A DNA stretch of 64,000 bases. Source: Lucinisca nassula. Lineage: Eukaryota; Mollusca; Bivalvia; Lucinida; Lucinidae. The stretch is taken from NCBI GenBank assembly GCA_963580285.1, contig OY757011.1, positions 156,105,245 to 156,169,244 of the forward strand, read 5' to 3'. Position 1 is the stretch's first letter; each line of letters opens with the position of its first letter. Made by a program: the position numbers and the translations under genes. The notes under the pieces are model-generated. The model saw only the letters and a program-made list of their open reading frames with translations, had not been told where the DNA came from and did not search any database. Positions 11,687 through 22,062 of the stretch are shown piece by piece.

Positions 11687-14155
11687 ACATAGGCTGATAT
11701 AAGGAAAAAACCTTTAAAATTCTTCTTGTCCGAAACCAGACGGCCCTGGTCTTTGATATTTGGTATGAAGCTTCATCTAATGGACCTCTACCAAAACTGT
11801 TTAAATTATAGCCCTAGGGCCAAAAACCAGAAGGCCCAGGTCTTTGATATTTGGTATGAAGCTTCATCTAGTGGACCTCTACAAAGATTGTTCAAATTAT
11901 AGCCCTGGGGCCAAAAAAGCTTCCGCGCCGGGGCCCAATGGTTTTACATAGGCTTATATAGGGAAAAGCTTTAAAAATCTTCTTGTCTGAAACCAGAAGG
12001 CCCAGGTCTTTGATATTTGGTATGAAGCTTCATATGGTGGACCTCTACCAAGATTGTTCACATTATAGCCCTGGGGCCAAAAACGGCCCCGCCCCGGGGC
12101 CCACTGGTTTTATATAGGCTAACATAGGGAAAACATATAAAAGTCTTCTTGCCTGAAACCAGAAGACCCAGGTCTTTGTTATTTGGTATGAAGCTTCATC
12201 TCATGGATCTCTACCAAGATTGTTCAAATTATAGCCCTGGGGCCAAAAATGCCCCTGCGCCAGGGCCCAATGTTTTTACATAGGCTTATATACAGGGAAA
12301 AGACTTTAAAAATCTTCTTGTCTGAAACCAGAATGCCCAGAAATTTTGGACCCAGGGCTATAATTTGAACAATCTTGGTAGAGGTCCACTAGATGAAGAC
12401 CCTTGGTAGAAGGCCCTTGATCTTTGATATTTTGTATGAAGCTTCATCTAGTGGACCTCTACCAAGATTGTTCAAGTTATTGCCCTGGGGCCAAAAATAC
12501 CCCCACGCCGGGGCAAAATGGTTTTACATAGGCTTATATAGGAAAAAACCTTTAAAAATCTTCTTGTCTGAAACCAGAAGGCCCAGGTCTTTGATATTTG
12601 GTATGAAGTTTAATCTAGTGGACCTGTACCAAGATTAGTCAAATTATAGCCCTGGGGCCCAAAACGGCCCTGGCCCGGGGCCCACTGGTTTTATATAGGC
12701 TTATATAGGGAAAACATATAAAAAATCTTGTCTGAAACCAGCAGACCCAGGTCTTTGTTATTTGGTATGAAGCTTCATCTAGTGGACCTCTGCCAAGATT
12801 GTTCAAATTATAGCCCTGGGGCCACAAATGCCCCAGCGCCAGAGCCCACTGGTTTCACATAGGCTTATATAGGGTAAACATATAAAAATCTTCTTGTCTG
12901 AAACCAGAAGGCCCAGGTCTTTGATATTTGGTATGAAGCTTCATCTAGTGGACCTCTACCCAGATTGTTAAAATTATAGTCCTGGGGCCAAAAAAAATCC
13001 CGCCCCGGGGCCAACTGAAATTAAAATCAAAACTAAGTTCCTTTAAGAGCAATGAAAACATTCATAAGAAAGAAGATGGGCCATACTACGTAGTTTAGGC
13101 TATTATAAGGAAAACCTTTAAAAAATCTTCTTCTCTGAAACCAGAAGGCCCAGACCTTTGATATTTGGTATGAAGCTTCATCTATTGGTCCTATACCAAG
13201 ACTGTTCAAATCATAGCCCTGGCGCCAATAATGCTTCCGCGCCGGGGCCCACCAGTTTCACATGATAGGCTATTATAGGGAAAACCTTTAAAAATCTGTC
13301 TGAAACCAGAAGGCCCAGGTCTATGATATTTGGTATGGCGCTTCATCTAGTTGACCTCTACCAAGATTGTTCAAATTATAGCCCTGGGGCCAAAAACGCC
13401 CCCGTGCAGGGTCCAGTGGTTTTACATAGGCTTACATAGTGAAAACCTTCACAACTCTTCTTGTCTGAAACCAGAAGGCCCAGGTCTTTGATATTTGGTA
13501 TGAAGCTTCGTCTAGTAGACCTCTACTAGATTGTTCAAATTATAGCCCTGGGGCCAAAAATGGCCCCGCCCCAGGGCCAACTGGTTTTTCCAATAGCCTT
13601 ATATACCTTTAAAAAATCTTCTCCTGAAACCAGAAGGCCCAGGTTTTTGATATTTGGTATGAAGCTTCATCTAATGGACCTATACCAAGATTGTTCAAAT
13701 TATAGCCCTAGGGCCAATAATGCCAGGGCCCACTGGTTTTACATTGGCTATTATAGGGAAAACATTTAAAAATCGTCTTGTCTGAAACCAGAAGGCCCAG
13801 GTCTTTGATATTTGGTATGAAGCTTCATCTAGTGGCCCTCTACCAAGATTGTTCAAATTATAGCCCTGGGGCCAGAAATGCCCCCGCGCCAGAGCCCACT
13901 GGTTTCACAAAGGCTATTATAGGGAAAACCTTTAAAAATCTTCTGTCTGAAACCAGAAGGCCCAGGTCTTTGATATTTGGTATGGCGCTTCATCTAGTGG
14001 ACCTCTACCAAGATTGTTCAAATTATAACCCTGGGGCCAAAAATGCCCCCTGCGCCAGAGCCCACTGGTTTCATATAGGCTATTATAAGGAAAACCTTTA
14101 AAAATCTTCCGTCTGAAACTTTATATGTTGTTTTAACATAAATATTTGTGATCTA

Positions 14156-14331
14156 TACTCACGACAATGTAACTTATGCTACCCTCTATTCCCCCAGAAG
14201 CGCCGACTTTGACTACCAGCCGTTCAAGACCACCGCAACCTTTATTCCCCACTTGTCACCCAGTGACTGAAACTCACTAACCGTAAAATCACGGACTTCG
14301 TGACAACATACCTGTAAAATAACCTCTTTGC
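14156..14331 (+). repeat. DIRS-like element, outer inverted repeat (element 3' side)
   Basis: 176 bp beginning TACTCACGACAATGTAACTT, the reverse complement of 20653-20828 with one clear mismatch (A versus T near 14322). Outside the repeat the two ends differ: 36 bp unique to this end (14120-14155) and 14 bp unique to the other. Confidence 0.95.
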
Positions 14332-14396
14332 GAGGAATTAAAACAGATAAGCGGGGAGGTTGGGAGTTATATAAATATATAAATAAGGGCCTTGTC

Positions 14397-14490
14397 GTTA
14401 CATTGTCGTGAGTATAGATCACAAATATTTATGTTAAAACAACATATAAAATTTGTTTCTCTAGTACTCACGACAATGTAACTTATGCTA
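14397..14490. repeat. DIRS-like element, internal complementary region
   Basis: Bases 14397-14450 are the reverse complement of the left end (14120-14173), and 14451-14490 are the reverse complement of the right end (20803-20842). They meet at CATATAAA/ATTTGTTTC, the sequence of a circular junction of the two ends. In the DIRS replication model this region templates completion of the termini through a circular intermediate. It lies downstream of the recombinase gene, as in DIRS1. Confidence 0.93.
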
Positions 14491-14982
14491 ATTAGATTTA
14501 ATCTTACATGGATGGTGGGGAAATCTGATAAATTCACAATAAAAATAAGAATAAAGGAACTTACCGATTTCTCATGAGGTAACGTTGTGCAACTGAAGGT
14601 GGTCCGATTATTAGGACGACAGTGGATCGTATGTAAGGAGACTCCAGGCTGGTAACAGAGCAAAATGCCCGAAAAACCCGGTCATGTCGAATTTGACACT
14701 TACAATTAGGACTTTAGAAAAAACATGCGTGCTGTTTTCCCGGAAAGTCCAGACCCAAAGCAGCGTTGCAAAAGCACTCCCCTAAAGAGGAGTGAAACAA
14801 TAAAACGAAACCTCAATACAAAATGAGCGAAAAAACGCTCAAAAATGGTCAAAATAAACTTTACTTTCATTTTTTGACCACAAATGTATTAATCCGCTGT
14901 GCATATTTATGACGTCACAGAAGGCGGGACTAAATATTTAACACGGTGTTCAACCGTACGGTCAATGATCACCGGACAAGAA

Positions 14983-16040
14983 TTAAACAGAAGAGGAAAT
15001 TACTTTCTGTGATGCCACAACAGGGCCCAGAGAAAATAACTTCCCATTGATCCCAGCTGTATCTCTTAGATAAAACTTAATAAAGGAATTCTCAGAGCGC
15101 CAAAAACCGGCTCTGAGAACAGCATCCAAGGGGACCCCATTTAGCCAAGCAAAACTTGCACTCAAAGCCCTTAGCTCATGAGCACAAATCTTGTAAGATT
15201 TGGAACTGCCTTTTTGATCATAAGCAAAACGAACAGTCTCCACAATCCACCTGGATATAGTAGAAGGACTTATTTCCTTGTCATAATTCTTAACATAGGA
15301 AATAAAGAGTCTTTCTCTTTTTCTCCGAAAACTTTTTGTCCTTCTCAAATAAAAACGCAAAGCACGAACTGGACACAGAATGTGCCAGAACGACCTTTAT
15401 CCATAGAAAGAGCTGGAATTTCAACAGGAATTCCCGCTACAGAAGGAACCTGATTTTTAGCCAAAAAACCAGGGAAAAAATGAAGTTTAACAGAGTTTCT
15501 GTCTGCTGAAAAATTTACAGAGCCGGAAGAGGCAGATAGTGCATGAATTTCACTACGCCTCCGACCTGAAGCAAGGGCGATCAGAAAAACTGTTTTCTGA
15601 GTCAAGCATTTGAGTGAACAAGAAGACATCGGCTCAAAGGGAGACTCTTTGAGACAGTCTAAAACAAGAGAAAGATCCCAATGAGGAACAACCCTGCTTA
15701 CAACTGGTTTTTCCAATTCCATACTCTTTATGATATCAGAGAGAACAGGATCGGAGGAAAAATCGACTGAAGATAAATGCTTCAGCGTGGATGAAATGGC
15801 TGACCTGTACCCTTTAACAGAAACAGGAGACAGCTTCTTCTCTTCAAACAGGAAGATAAGGAAGTCTGCCAAAACCATTACAGATGGATCGATGGGATCC
15901 ATCTCCCGTTCGAGACACCAATCCATCCAAGCGTTCCAACGGTAATTGTAGAGAGACTGTGTGGAAGCTCTTTTAGCGGCACAGACTCTCTCGGCAGACC
16001 TTTTAGAAAATCCTGCCTTCTCGAGACCTCCCTGCAACAC
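14983..16040 (-). pseudogene. Tyrosine recombinase (YR) of the DIRS-like element, one frameshift
   Basis: It integrates the cDNA circle by site-specific recombination. The N-terminal core-binding part begins near 16030 (KRSAERVCAAKRASTQSLYN) and includes WMDWCLE and SVKGYRSAISSTLKHL. The catalytic part shows Arg in ASGRRRSEIHAL (about 15561), His-x-x-Arg in AHELRA (15169-15180), Trp in AGFWRSE (15100-15102) and the nucleophile Tyr in FIKFYLRD (15070-15072), so the whole R-H-R-W-Y set is present. Reading must change frame between about 15362 and 15395, where FCVQFVLCVFI stops in one frame and CPVRALRFYLRR continues in the other; a single-base indel explains it. The frame overlaps the end of the RT gene (stop at 15878) by about 150 bp. 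The open frame that continues upstream to 17894 in the same phase is antisense-like shadow of RT, not recombinase. Confidence 0.9.
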
Positions 16041-18136
16041 AACCAAGCGTGCAGGTTGAATATTTCCGGTTTCGGATGAGCCAGACGAGAGTGTGGTTGG
16101 ATCAAAAGATCCCGCCGACAAGGGAGTTTGATCGCTGGAGCAACCAGCAGAGACAACAGCACTGGAAAGCACGGGTGACTTTCCCAGCATGGAGCTATCA
16201 GAATGACCAAGCATGTCTCTTTCTCCATTTTCAATAGCACCTTCAAAAGAAGGGGAATGGGAGGGAATGCGTACGCTAACATTCCCTCCCAGGACTGGGA
16301 CATAGCATCCACTGCCCAAGCTAGGGGGTCGTGAAATGGAGACATAAAGGTCGGAAGTTGATTGTTTAGTCTCGTTGCAAACAGATCTATATGAGGGACT
16401 TCCCAGAAGTGAAAAATCTGAGACAGTGTGCCCCTGTGGAGCGTCCACTCTGTATGAATTATCTGCCCTTTCCTGGACAGAGAATCCGCAAGAACGTTCA
16501 GTTTGCTTGGAACGAATCTGGCCGTTAGAGACACCTGTCGCTTCGCACACCATGCTAGCAGCTTGGTTGCCATAAACGACAGGGTTCGAGACCTGGCCCC
16601 CCCTCCTTTGTTCAGATAAGCCGCCACGGTTGTGTTGTCTGTCGACAACAACACCTGGCAGCCCGAAATTATCTGGCAAAAGGACTTCAGAGCTAACCAA
16701 ACTGCTCGGAGTTCCAGAACATTTATGTGTTCTTTGCTCCATTGGACAGACCACTGGCCTGAAACTGAGCGATCGTCCAAATGGGCACCCCATCCAACCA
16801 GACTCGCATCCGTGAACAGATAGAAATCTGGTTGTGGCTGAACCAGCGGAACCATAGCATGAAGAAATTCCTTGTTCAGCCATTGCTCTACTGCTTGTCT
16901 GAACCAAGGACCCAGCGAAATACGGTAGTCCCAAGACTGAGTTGCCTGAGACCAACGGTCTTTCACATGCCATTGTAGTAAACGTTTGTGAGCCCGGCCA
17001 TAAGGTAGAAGACGGGCCACAGATTCCATCTGTCCGAGTAAAGAATGAACTTCCCGGGCAGACGCTGACTGAGAAGCAAACATCTTCTGTATACTTGCTT
17101 GCAATCTTACTATCCTGTCCAGAGAAGGTCCGATCACACCCTTCTCCAGATCGAAACGAGCACCCAGGAAACAGAATATTTGACTGGGAATTAGCTCTGA
17201 TTTGTCCCAATTCGGGACAAATCCGAGGTTCAAAACCGTCCTCAGTAACCGATCCCGGTGCTGAATGGACAGGAACTGAGAGGCTGAAGGCTGAAGCCAA
17301 TCGTCCAGGTATGCATGCAAACGCATTCCCTGGAGACGGCAGTGCTTCACTACCGTTTTCACTACTCTGGTGAAAACGTAGGGGGCTGGAGAGAGCCCGA
17401 ACGCTAGAGCTCGAAATTGGTATGTTCTCCCCATAAAATGGAAGCGGAGATACCTCCTGGACTTCCGGTGGATCAGAATGTGGAAGTATGCATCCTTTAA
17501 GTCCACTGATATGGCCCAGTCGTTCTTCCGTAATGCAAGACGAACTGAGTCTACAGTTTCCATTTTGAAATGAGGGGCAAGAATGTACCGGTTCAATCTG
17601 GAAAGATCGATTACCGGTCTCCATCCTCCTGATTTTTTCTGAACCAGAAATAATCGGCTGTAAAAGCCCCCCTTCGGGTGATGTGAAGTGACTGGTTCTA
17701 TGGCACGCTTTTCCAGCATAGATTCTATCTCCTCTTGAAGGAGTCGAATTTTCTCTGGATCTGCTGGAGGTTTCCTCAAAAAATGAGGAACTACTCTGGC
17801 CAATTTGGGTTGGACACGAAATTGAATTCGAAACCCGCTTCTTATCACAGACTGTGTCCACTGGTCTGTGGTGATCTTTTGCCAGGCCTGACAAAAGTGA
17901 TACAGTCTGCCACCGGTGGGAATGTCCGGTTTTGGCAAACTGTACTTGATCGAGCCCGATGACTCCAAAGAGTCCGGGCAGGCCTGGCAGAAGCGGGCAC
18001 CCCTATTTTTGATTCTTGTTCCTCTTCCCTTTAGGTTTTCTAAACCTGCTGGGATGAGAACTTTGCTGCGGAGCTTGGGTGGAGGCAGCCGGTTTGGAAA
18101 AAACCTGACGCTGTCCACTCTCTGAAGAGCTAACAA
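15878..18136 (-). CDS. Reverse transcriptase-RNase H-methyltransferase-like protein of the DIRS-like element
   Basis: The 752-codon open frame is intact. RT spans about residues 150-340, with GGWRPVIDLSRLN, the first metal site in SVDLKDAYFHI (Asp212, Asp215), AFGLSPAPYVFTR, and YLDD at 276-279. RNase H follows (438-560), with Asp443 (FTDAS), Glu475 (VLELRA), Asp500 (STDN) and Asp551 (LADSLSR). Residues 580-665 (IDLFATRLNNQLP, DPLAWAVDAMSQSW, AYAFPP, ILIAPCW) match the region usually called the Dam-like methyltransferase domain of DIRS elements; the FPP motif replaces a canonical (D/N)PP(Y/F), so activity is doubtful. The apparent start is TTG, and the first ~120 residues overlap the end of gag (stop at 18003) in another frame. 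The protein may therefore be made by frameshift or reinitiation; the true start is unknown. Confidence 0.93.
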   Translation of the reverse strand: MLALQRVDSVRFFPNRLPPPKLRSKVLIPAGLENLKGRGTRIKNRGARFCQACPDSLESSGSIKYSLPKPDIPTGGRLYHFCQAWQKITTDQWTQSVIRSGFRIQFRVQPKLARVVPHFLRKPPADPEKIRLLQEEIESMLEKRAIEPVTSHHPKGGFYSRLFLVQKKSGGWRPVIDLSRLNRYILAPHFKMETVDSVRLALRKNDWAISVDLKDAYFHILIHRKSRRYLRFHFMGRTYQFRALAFGLSPAPYVFTRVVKTVVKHCRLQGMRLHAYLDDWLQPSASQFLSIQHRDRLLRTVLNLGFVPNWDKSELIPSQIFCFLGARFDLEKGVIGPSLDRIVRLQASIQKMFASQSASAREVHSLLGQMESVARLLPYGRAHKRLLQWHVKDRWSQATQSWDYRISLGPWFRQAVEQWLNKEFLHAMVPLVQPQPDFYLFTDASLVGWGAHLDDRSVSGQWSVQWSKEHINVLELRAVWLALKSFCQIISGCQVLLSTDNTTVAAYLNKGGGARSRTLSFMATKLLAWCAKRQVSLTARFVPSKLNVLADSLSRKGQIIHTEWTLHRGTLSQIFHFWEVPHIDLFATRLNNQLPTFMSPFHDPLAWAVDAMSQSWEGMLAYAFPPIPLLLKVLLKMEKETCLVILIAPCWESHPCFPVLLSLLVAPAIKLPCRRDLLIQPHSRLAHPKPEIFNLHAWLCCREVSRRQDFLKGLPRESVPLKELPHSLSTITVGTLGWIGVSNGRWIPSIHL

Positions 18137-20481
18137 CTAATTTGACATCTTCAGACTTAGCTCCGGTCTTTCTTTTCTTCTTAGGGTGAGGAGGAGCCGC
18201 TGCCCTCTGCAGACTTCTCCTTGTCAAGTCCTCCTTATAAGATTTTGCCACTTCTGGAATCTTAGAGCCAAAAAGGGTTGAAGACTCCAAAGGCTGAACT
18301 CTAAGTGAGGCTTTTATTGAAGAGTCCAAGGCACACTTGTCAAGATACGCATCGCGTCTGGCAAGCAATGGACCACTAGCCAGTCTAACTAATACATCAA
18401 ACAGATGCATATGTGACTGAGCTAGAGCTTCCAAATACCTACGCACTTCCGCCAGATCTGACTGAGAAGGCGTTGAGCTCCCCAATGCTGAAAGAATGCC
18501 ATACAAAAACATATCAGCATGGGAGGTAACATGTACACCTGCTCTTGCCAATTTCTCCCAAATCTCCAGGTGCGACAGCTGGATATTGTGAGAAGTAGGC
18601 AATGATGCCCCCTGCTTAAGAACCTCTCTGAACGATGGATCTATTGGGGGGAGGATTTAGTTGTAAAGTAGGATCCGCTATTCTATACGAATCCTGACCA
18701 AACACTTTAGGTTTCATCATCAAACTGGGAAACCTATTGGTCCCCATGCCCTTAGGATAACTGTCCAATGGTGATCCTTGAATAGGATTGGGTCCTTGGA
18801 TTTTCGAATTAATTTTGGAAATTTGCTCCAAAATTAAACAACTTTGAGGAAGGACCGGTTGAACAGTTTCCGTGGATTTCTTAGTAAAGAAGTCCAAGGC
18901 TGACGCACCTGATTGGGGTTCAGGTTGAGCCACTTCGGGACAAAGTTGAGGACCTAGCCTTCTGCGTAGCGAGTCCAAGGCCTCAACATATGACAATTGT
19001 GCAGCCAATGAAGGTTGTACCAAATTGTCACCCTCATTCTCTTGATCACACGATTCATCAGCCGAATCGTCAATTTTCTCTCCAGGTTCCGGCCTGAGAA
19101 GTATTTCCGGTTCCTGAATAACAGAGGGAATATTATCAGTGGACTCTGTAACCACTGGGGATTTAGCCTCTGGGCCCTTATCCCCAACGTCAGTACTATC
19201 CTCATTACAAGTTGACTGACAGGTTTTATCCACGTTTGATGGATTAGAAAGAGATGAAGAATTTCTTCTAACCCTTCTATCACGATCTTCCGATGAAGAA
19301 AGGGATCGAGACCTTTTCCGACTGGCGGTATTGGTACTCAATTCTTCAGACAAAATTTGACGAATCAAATTTCGCATATCCGGTTGTACACCGTGAACTA
19401 AATTTTCACGAGTACTAGAACATGAAAACCCACTCGCTGTGCTTACAGAAACCAGCGGGGGATTACTTTCATTCTGGAACCTAAGCCTTCTTGTTGGTTC
19501 CAGAAAAGGTTGACTTGAACCGCTCGACCTGGAAGGTGAGCGGGAAATCTGCCTACGACCAAGCGAAGGGGAGCGTCTGCCCCTATGACGGCTGGTCGTT
19601 TTGGAGCGTGAACGTTGGTCTCGAGGAGACCTGTGGACACGCCTGGAGCGACGGCTATGGCTAAGCCTGGAGCGATGGCTATGGCTACGCCTGGAGCGGC
19701 GGCCATGGCTACGCATGGAGCGGCGGCTATGGCTACGCTTGGGTCGCGAGCCATGGCTGCTGAAAGAACCCGAGCTTGATCTTGAAAATCTCCGAGAGCA
19801 AGATCTAGAGCGACGGTTCTTCGTAGTACTATTTGAGCGGTAACGGCCGCGGCTACGGGAACGAATAGCCGAGCGGCTTTTACCACGGCTTCGAGAGCGG
19901 TAGGCTCTTGGACGCCGGTAAGTACTTAAAGACGGGGAACGATGGGCCCGCCTCGAGCGAGAACGGGAGCCATGGACCCTATCATCGTGTCGAATGGCCG
20001 GACGTCTCAATGGTGATTGAGAAGGTCTGGGCCGCTGGTCACCTGAATTACCTTCAGATTCCCTTCGACACGTAGACTGGGAAGAGTTTCCAGTACCGTT
20101 TCCAGCTGTGGAACACTCAGGAAGAGGAGCCCCAAGGTTTGAACCAGCGGTCAAAGCAAGGGAGGAGGGAACTTCCACATCACTAACCGTTTGGTCAGTG
20201 ACAACAGGAGCCTCGTTACCCTTTTTCAAGGGTCGGGAGAACTCCCTAGAAGCACCCTCCGTCTGCACCTTTTCCCCAGTCTTGTCTAAGTTAGACCGTC
20301 TGGACAACTTAGACACGGCCTTAATAGATTTGGACCATGTCAAAGTTGACCAGTCGGAACAAACATCACAGGGATTATCCTGAGAACAATCCCTGCATGA
20401 ATGGCAAAGAAGGTGGTTGTCCCACTCCGCGAGGAAGCGTGAACAACCCCTTCCTTGCTTACCTGAACATCTATTTAGCAT
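18003..20481 (-). pseudogene. Gag-like protein of the DIRS-like element, SR-rich, one frameshift
   Basis: The first ATG in frame is at 20481 and gives 621 codons to a stop at 18616. The open frame extends upstream only with TTG. A Cys cluster near the N-terminus (Cys26, 29, 32, 38, 41: CHSCRDCSQDNPCDVC) could bind zinc. Residues 170-322 are an arginine/serine-rich domain (GSRSRSRRAHRSPS, SRRSMRSHGRRSRRSH) that resembles SR splicing factors and could bind RNA. At about 18648 a run of six C (minus strand) breaks the frame: with five, reading continues PPIDPSFREVLKQG into a 199-codon frame (MFLYGILSALG, LAQSHMHLFDVLVRLASGPL, basic C-terminus) that ends at 18003. That second part looks like the conserved Gag region. 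A homopolymer indel or base error is the likely cause; a programmed +1 shift is possible but unproven. Confidence 0.8.
19642..19761 (-). repeat. 24 bp tandem repeat coding for the SR domain
   Basis: Five units of 24 bp, each beginning CCTGGAGCG on the plus strand and ending ATGGCTACG, with substitutions. They encode an eight-residue SR repeat of the type SHSRRSRR on the minus strand. The in-frame length suggests expansion by slippage under selection for the frame. Confidence 0.85.
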
Positions 20482-20652
20482 TTCAACTGAACTCCAAATT
20501 CTGAAATAAAACAGAAAAAAGAGAAAACAGCACGGCAATAATAAAAAGTCTAAACAAAATTTGAAAGCAAACCGGGGGTAATAGGGCTGCTCGAGCCTAG
20601 GAATACCCTGGATAAATTATCCAACACGTCCTTTCACTTCGAAAAGCGCCGA

Positions 20653-20828
20653 GCAAAGAGGATATTTTACAGGTATGTTGTCACGAAGTCCGTGATTTTA
20701 CGGTTAGTGAGTTTCAGTCACTGGGTGACAAGTGGGGAATAAAGGTTGCGGTGGTCTTGAACGGCTGGTAGTCAAAGTCGGCGCTTCTGGGGGAATAGAG
20801 GGTAGCATAAGTTACATTGTCGTGAGTA
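20653..20828 (-). repeat. DIRS-like element, outer inverted repeat (element 5' side)
   Basis: Reverse complement of 14156-14331. It runs from GCAAAGAGG to CGTGAGTA and is followed by 14 bp unique to this end, TACTAGAGAAACAAAT being the last bases. The 5' end of the element, and so any promoter for gag, should lie here. Confidence 0.94.
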
Positions 20829-22062
20829 CTAGAGAAACAAATAGACCTCTACCTAGATTGTTCAAATTATAGCCCCTGGTGCCAAAAATGACCCCGCCCC
20901 GGGGCCAACTGGTTTTACATAGCCTTATATAGGGAAAACCTTTAAAAAATCTTCTTCTCTGAAACCAGAAGGCCCAGGTCTTTGATATTTGGTATGAAGC
21001 TTCATCTAATGGACCTATACCAAGATTGTTCAAATTATAGCCCTAGGGCCAATAATGCCGGGGCCCACTGGTTTTACATAGGCTATTATGGGGAAAACAT
21101 TTAAAAATCTTCTTGTCTGCAACCAGAAGGCCCAGGTCTGAGATTTGGTATGAAGCTTCATCTAGTGGACCTCTACCAAGATTGTTCAAATTATAGCCCT
21201 GGGGCCAAAAATGCCCCCTGCGCCAGATCCCACTGGTTTCACATAGGCTATTATAAGGAAAACCTTTAAAAATCTTCTGTCTGAAACAAGAAGGCCCAGG
21301 TCTTTGATATTTGGTATGGCGCTTCATCTAGTGGACCTCTACCAAGATTGTTCAAATTATAGCCCTGGGACCAAAAACGCCCCCGTGTAGGGACCCAGCG
21401 GTTTTACATAGGCTTACAGAGTGAAAACCTTTAAAAAAACTTCTTGTCTGAAACCAGAAGGCCCAGGTCTTTGATATTTGGTATGAAGCTTCATCTAGTA
21501 GACCTCTACCTAGATTGTTCAAATTATAGCCCTGGGGCCAATAACGACCCCGCCCCGAGGCCAACTGGTTTTACATAGCAGTATATAGGGAGAAACCTTT
21601 AAAAAAATCTTCTCTGAAACCAGAAGGCCCAGGTCTTTGTTATTTGGTATGAAGCTTCATCTAATGGACCTATACCAAGATTGTTCAAATTATAGCCCTA
21701 GGGCCAATAATGCCGGGGCCCATTGGTTTTACATTGGCTAATATAGGGAAAACATTTAAAAATCTTCTTGTCTGAAACCAGAAGGCCCAGGTCTTTGATA
21801 TTTGGTATGAAGCTTCATCTAGTGGACCTCTACCAAGATTGTTCAAATTATAGCCCTGGGGCCAAAAATGCCCCCTGCGCCAGAGCCCACTGGTTTCACA
21901 TAGGCTATTATAAGGAAAACCTTTAAAAATCTTCTGTCCGAAACAAGAAGGCCCAGGTCTTTGATATTTGGTATGGCGCTTCATCTAGTGGACCTCTACC
22001 AAGATTGTTCAAATTATAGCTCTGGGGCCCAAAATGTCCCCGCGCTGGGGCCCAAAGGTTTA

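Larger units (their letters stand above)
14120..20842 (-). mobile_element. DIRS-like tyrosine-recombinase retrotransposon, 6,723 bp
   Basis: The element lies on the minus strand and shows the full DIRS plan: outer inverted repeats (14156-14331 and 20653-20828), gag, an RT-RNase H-methyltransferase-like frame, an overlapping tyrosine recombinase, and an internal complementary region (14397-14490) that joins the two outermost ends. That region predicts the termini as TTTATATG and GAAACAAAT. The uninterrupted neighbouring higher-order copy has GTCTGAAAC directly followed by AGACCTCTAC at 10468, so the insertion created no target-site duplication and no deletion, as expected for recombinase-mediated integration. 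Two single-base frame breaks (gag near 18648, recombinase near 15385) suggest a recently dead copy or base errors. It inserted after the satellite unit was duplicated, because only copy 2 carries it. Confidence 0.95.
11687..22062 (+). repeat. Higher-order repeat copy 2, split by the DIRS-like element
   Basis: Equivalent to copy 1 at near identity, with the inverted fragment at about 12346-12410 and the non-satellite insert at 13016-13100. A 233 bp deletion near 11823 changes the offset to copy 1 from 3,886 to 3,653 bp. From 14120 to 20842 it is interrupted by the retrotransposon. Beyond it the match resumes at offset 10,376 bp, which equals 3,653 + 6,723 exactly. Confidence 0.88.

Noticed and set aside
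7253..14101. Many 60-110 codon open frames within the satellite, on both strands
   Set aside because: They repeat with the monomer, begin at arbitrary codons and encode the same phrase (for example SYQISKTWAFWF) from each unit. They are consequences of the repeat, not genes.
14213..14663. Small minus-strand frames at the 3' end of the DIRS-like element
   Set aside because: They cross the inverted repeat and the internal complementary region, which are structural non-coding parts.
16100..17894. Upstream part of the 849-codon frame that ends in the recombinase
   Set aside because: It overlaps the well-supported RT-RNase H frame in another phase and has serine/proline-rich shadow composition. 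Only the last ~230 codons are recombinase.
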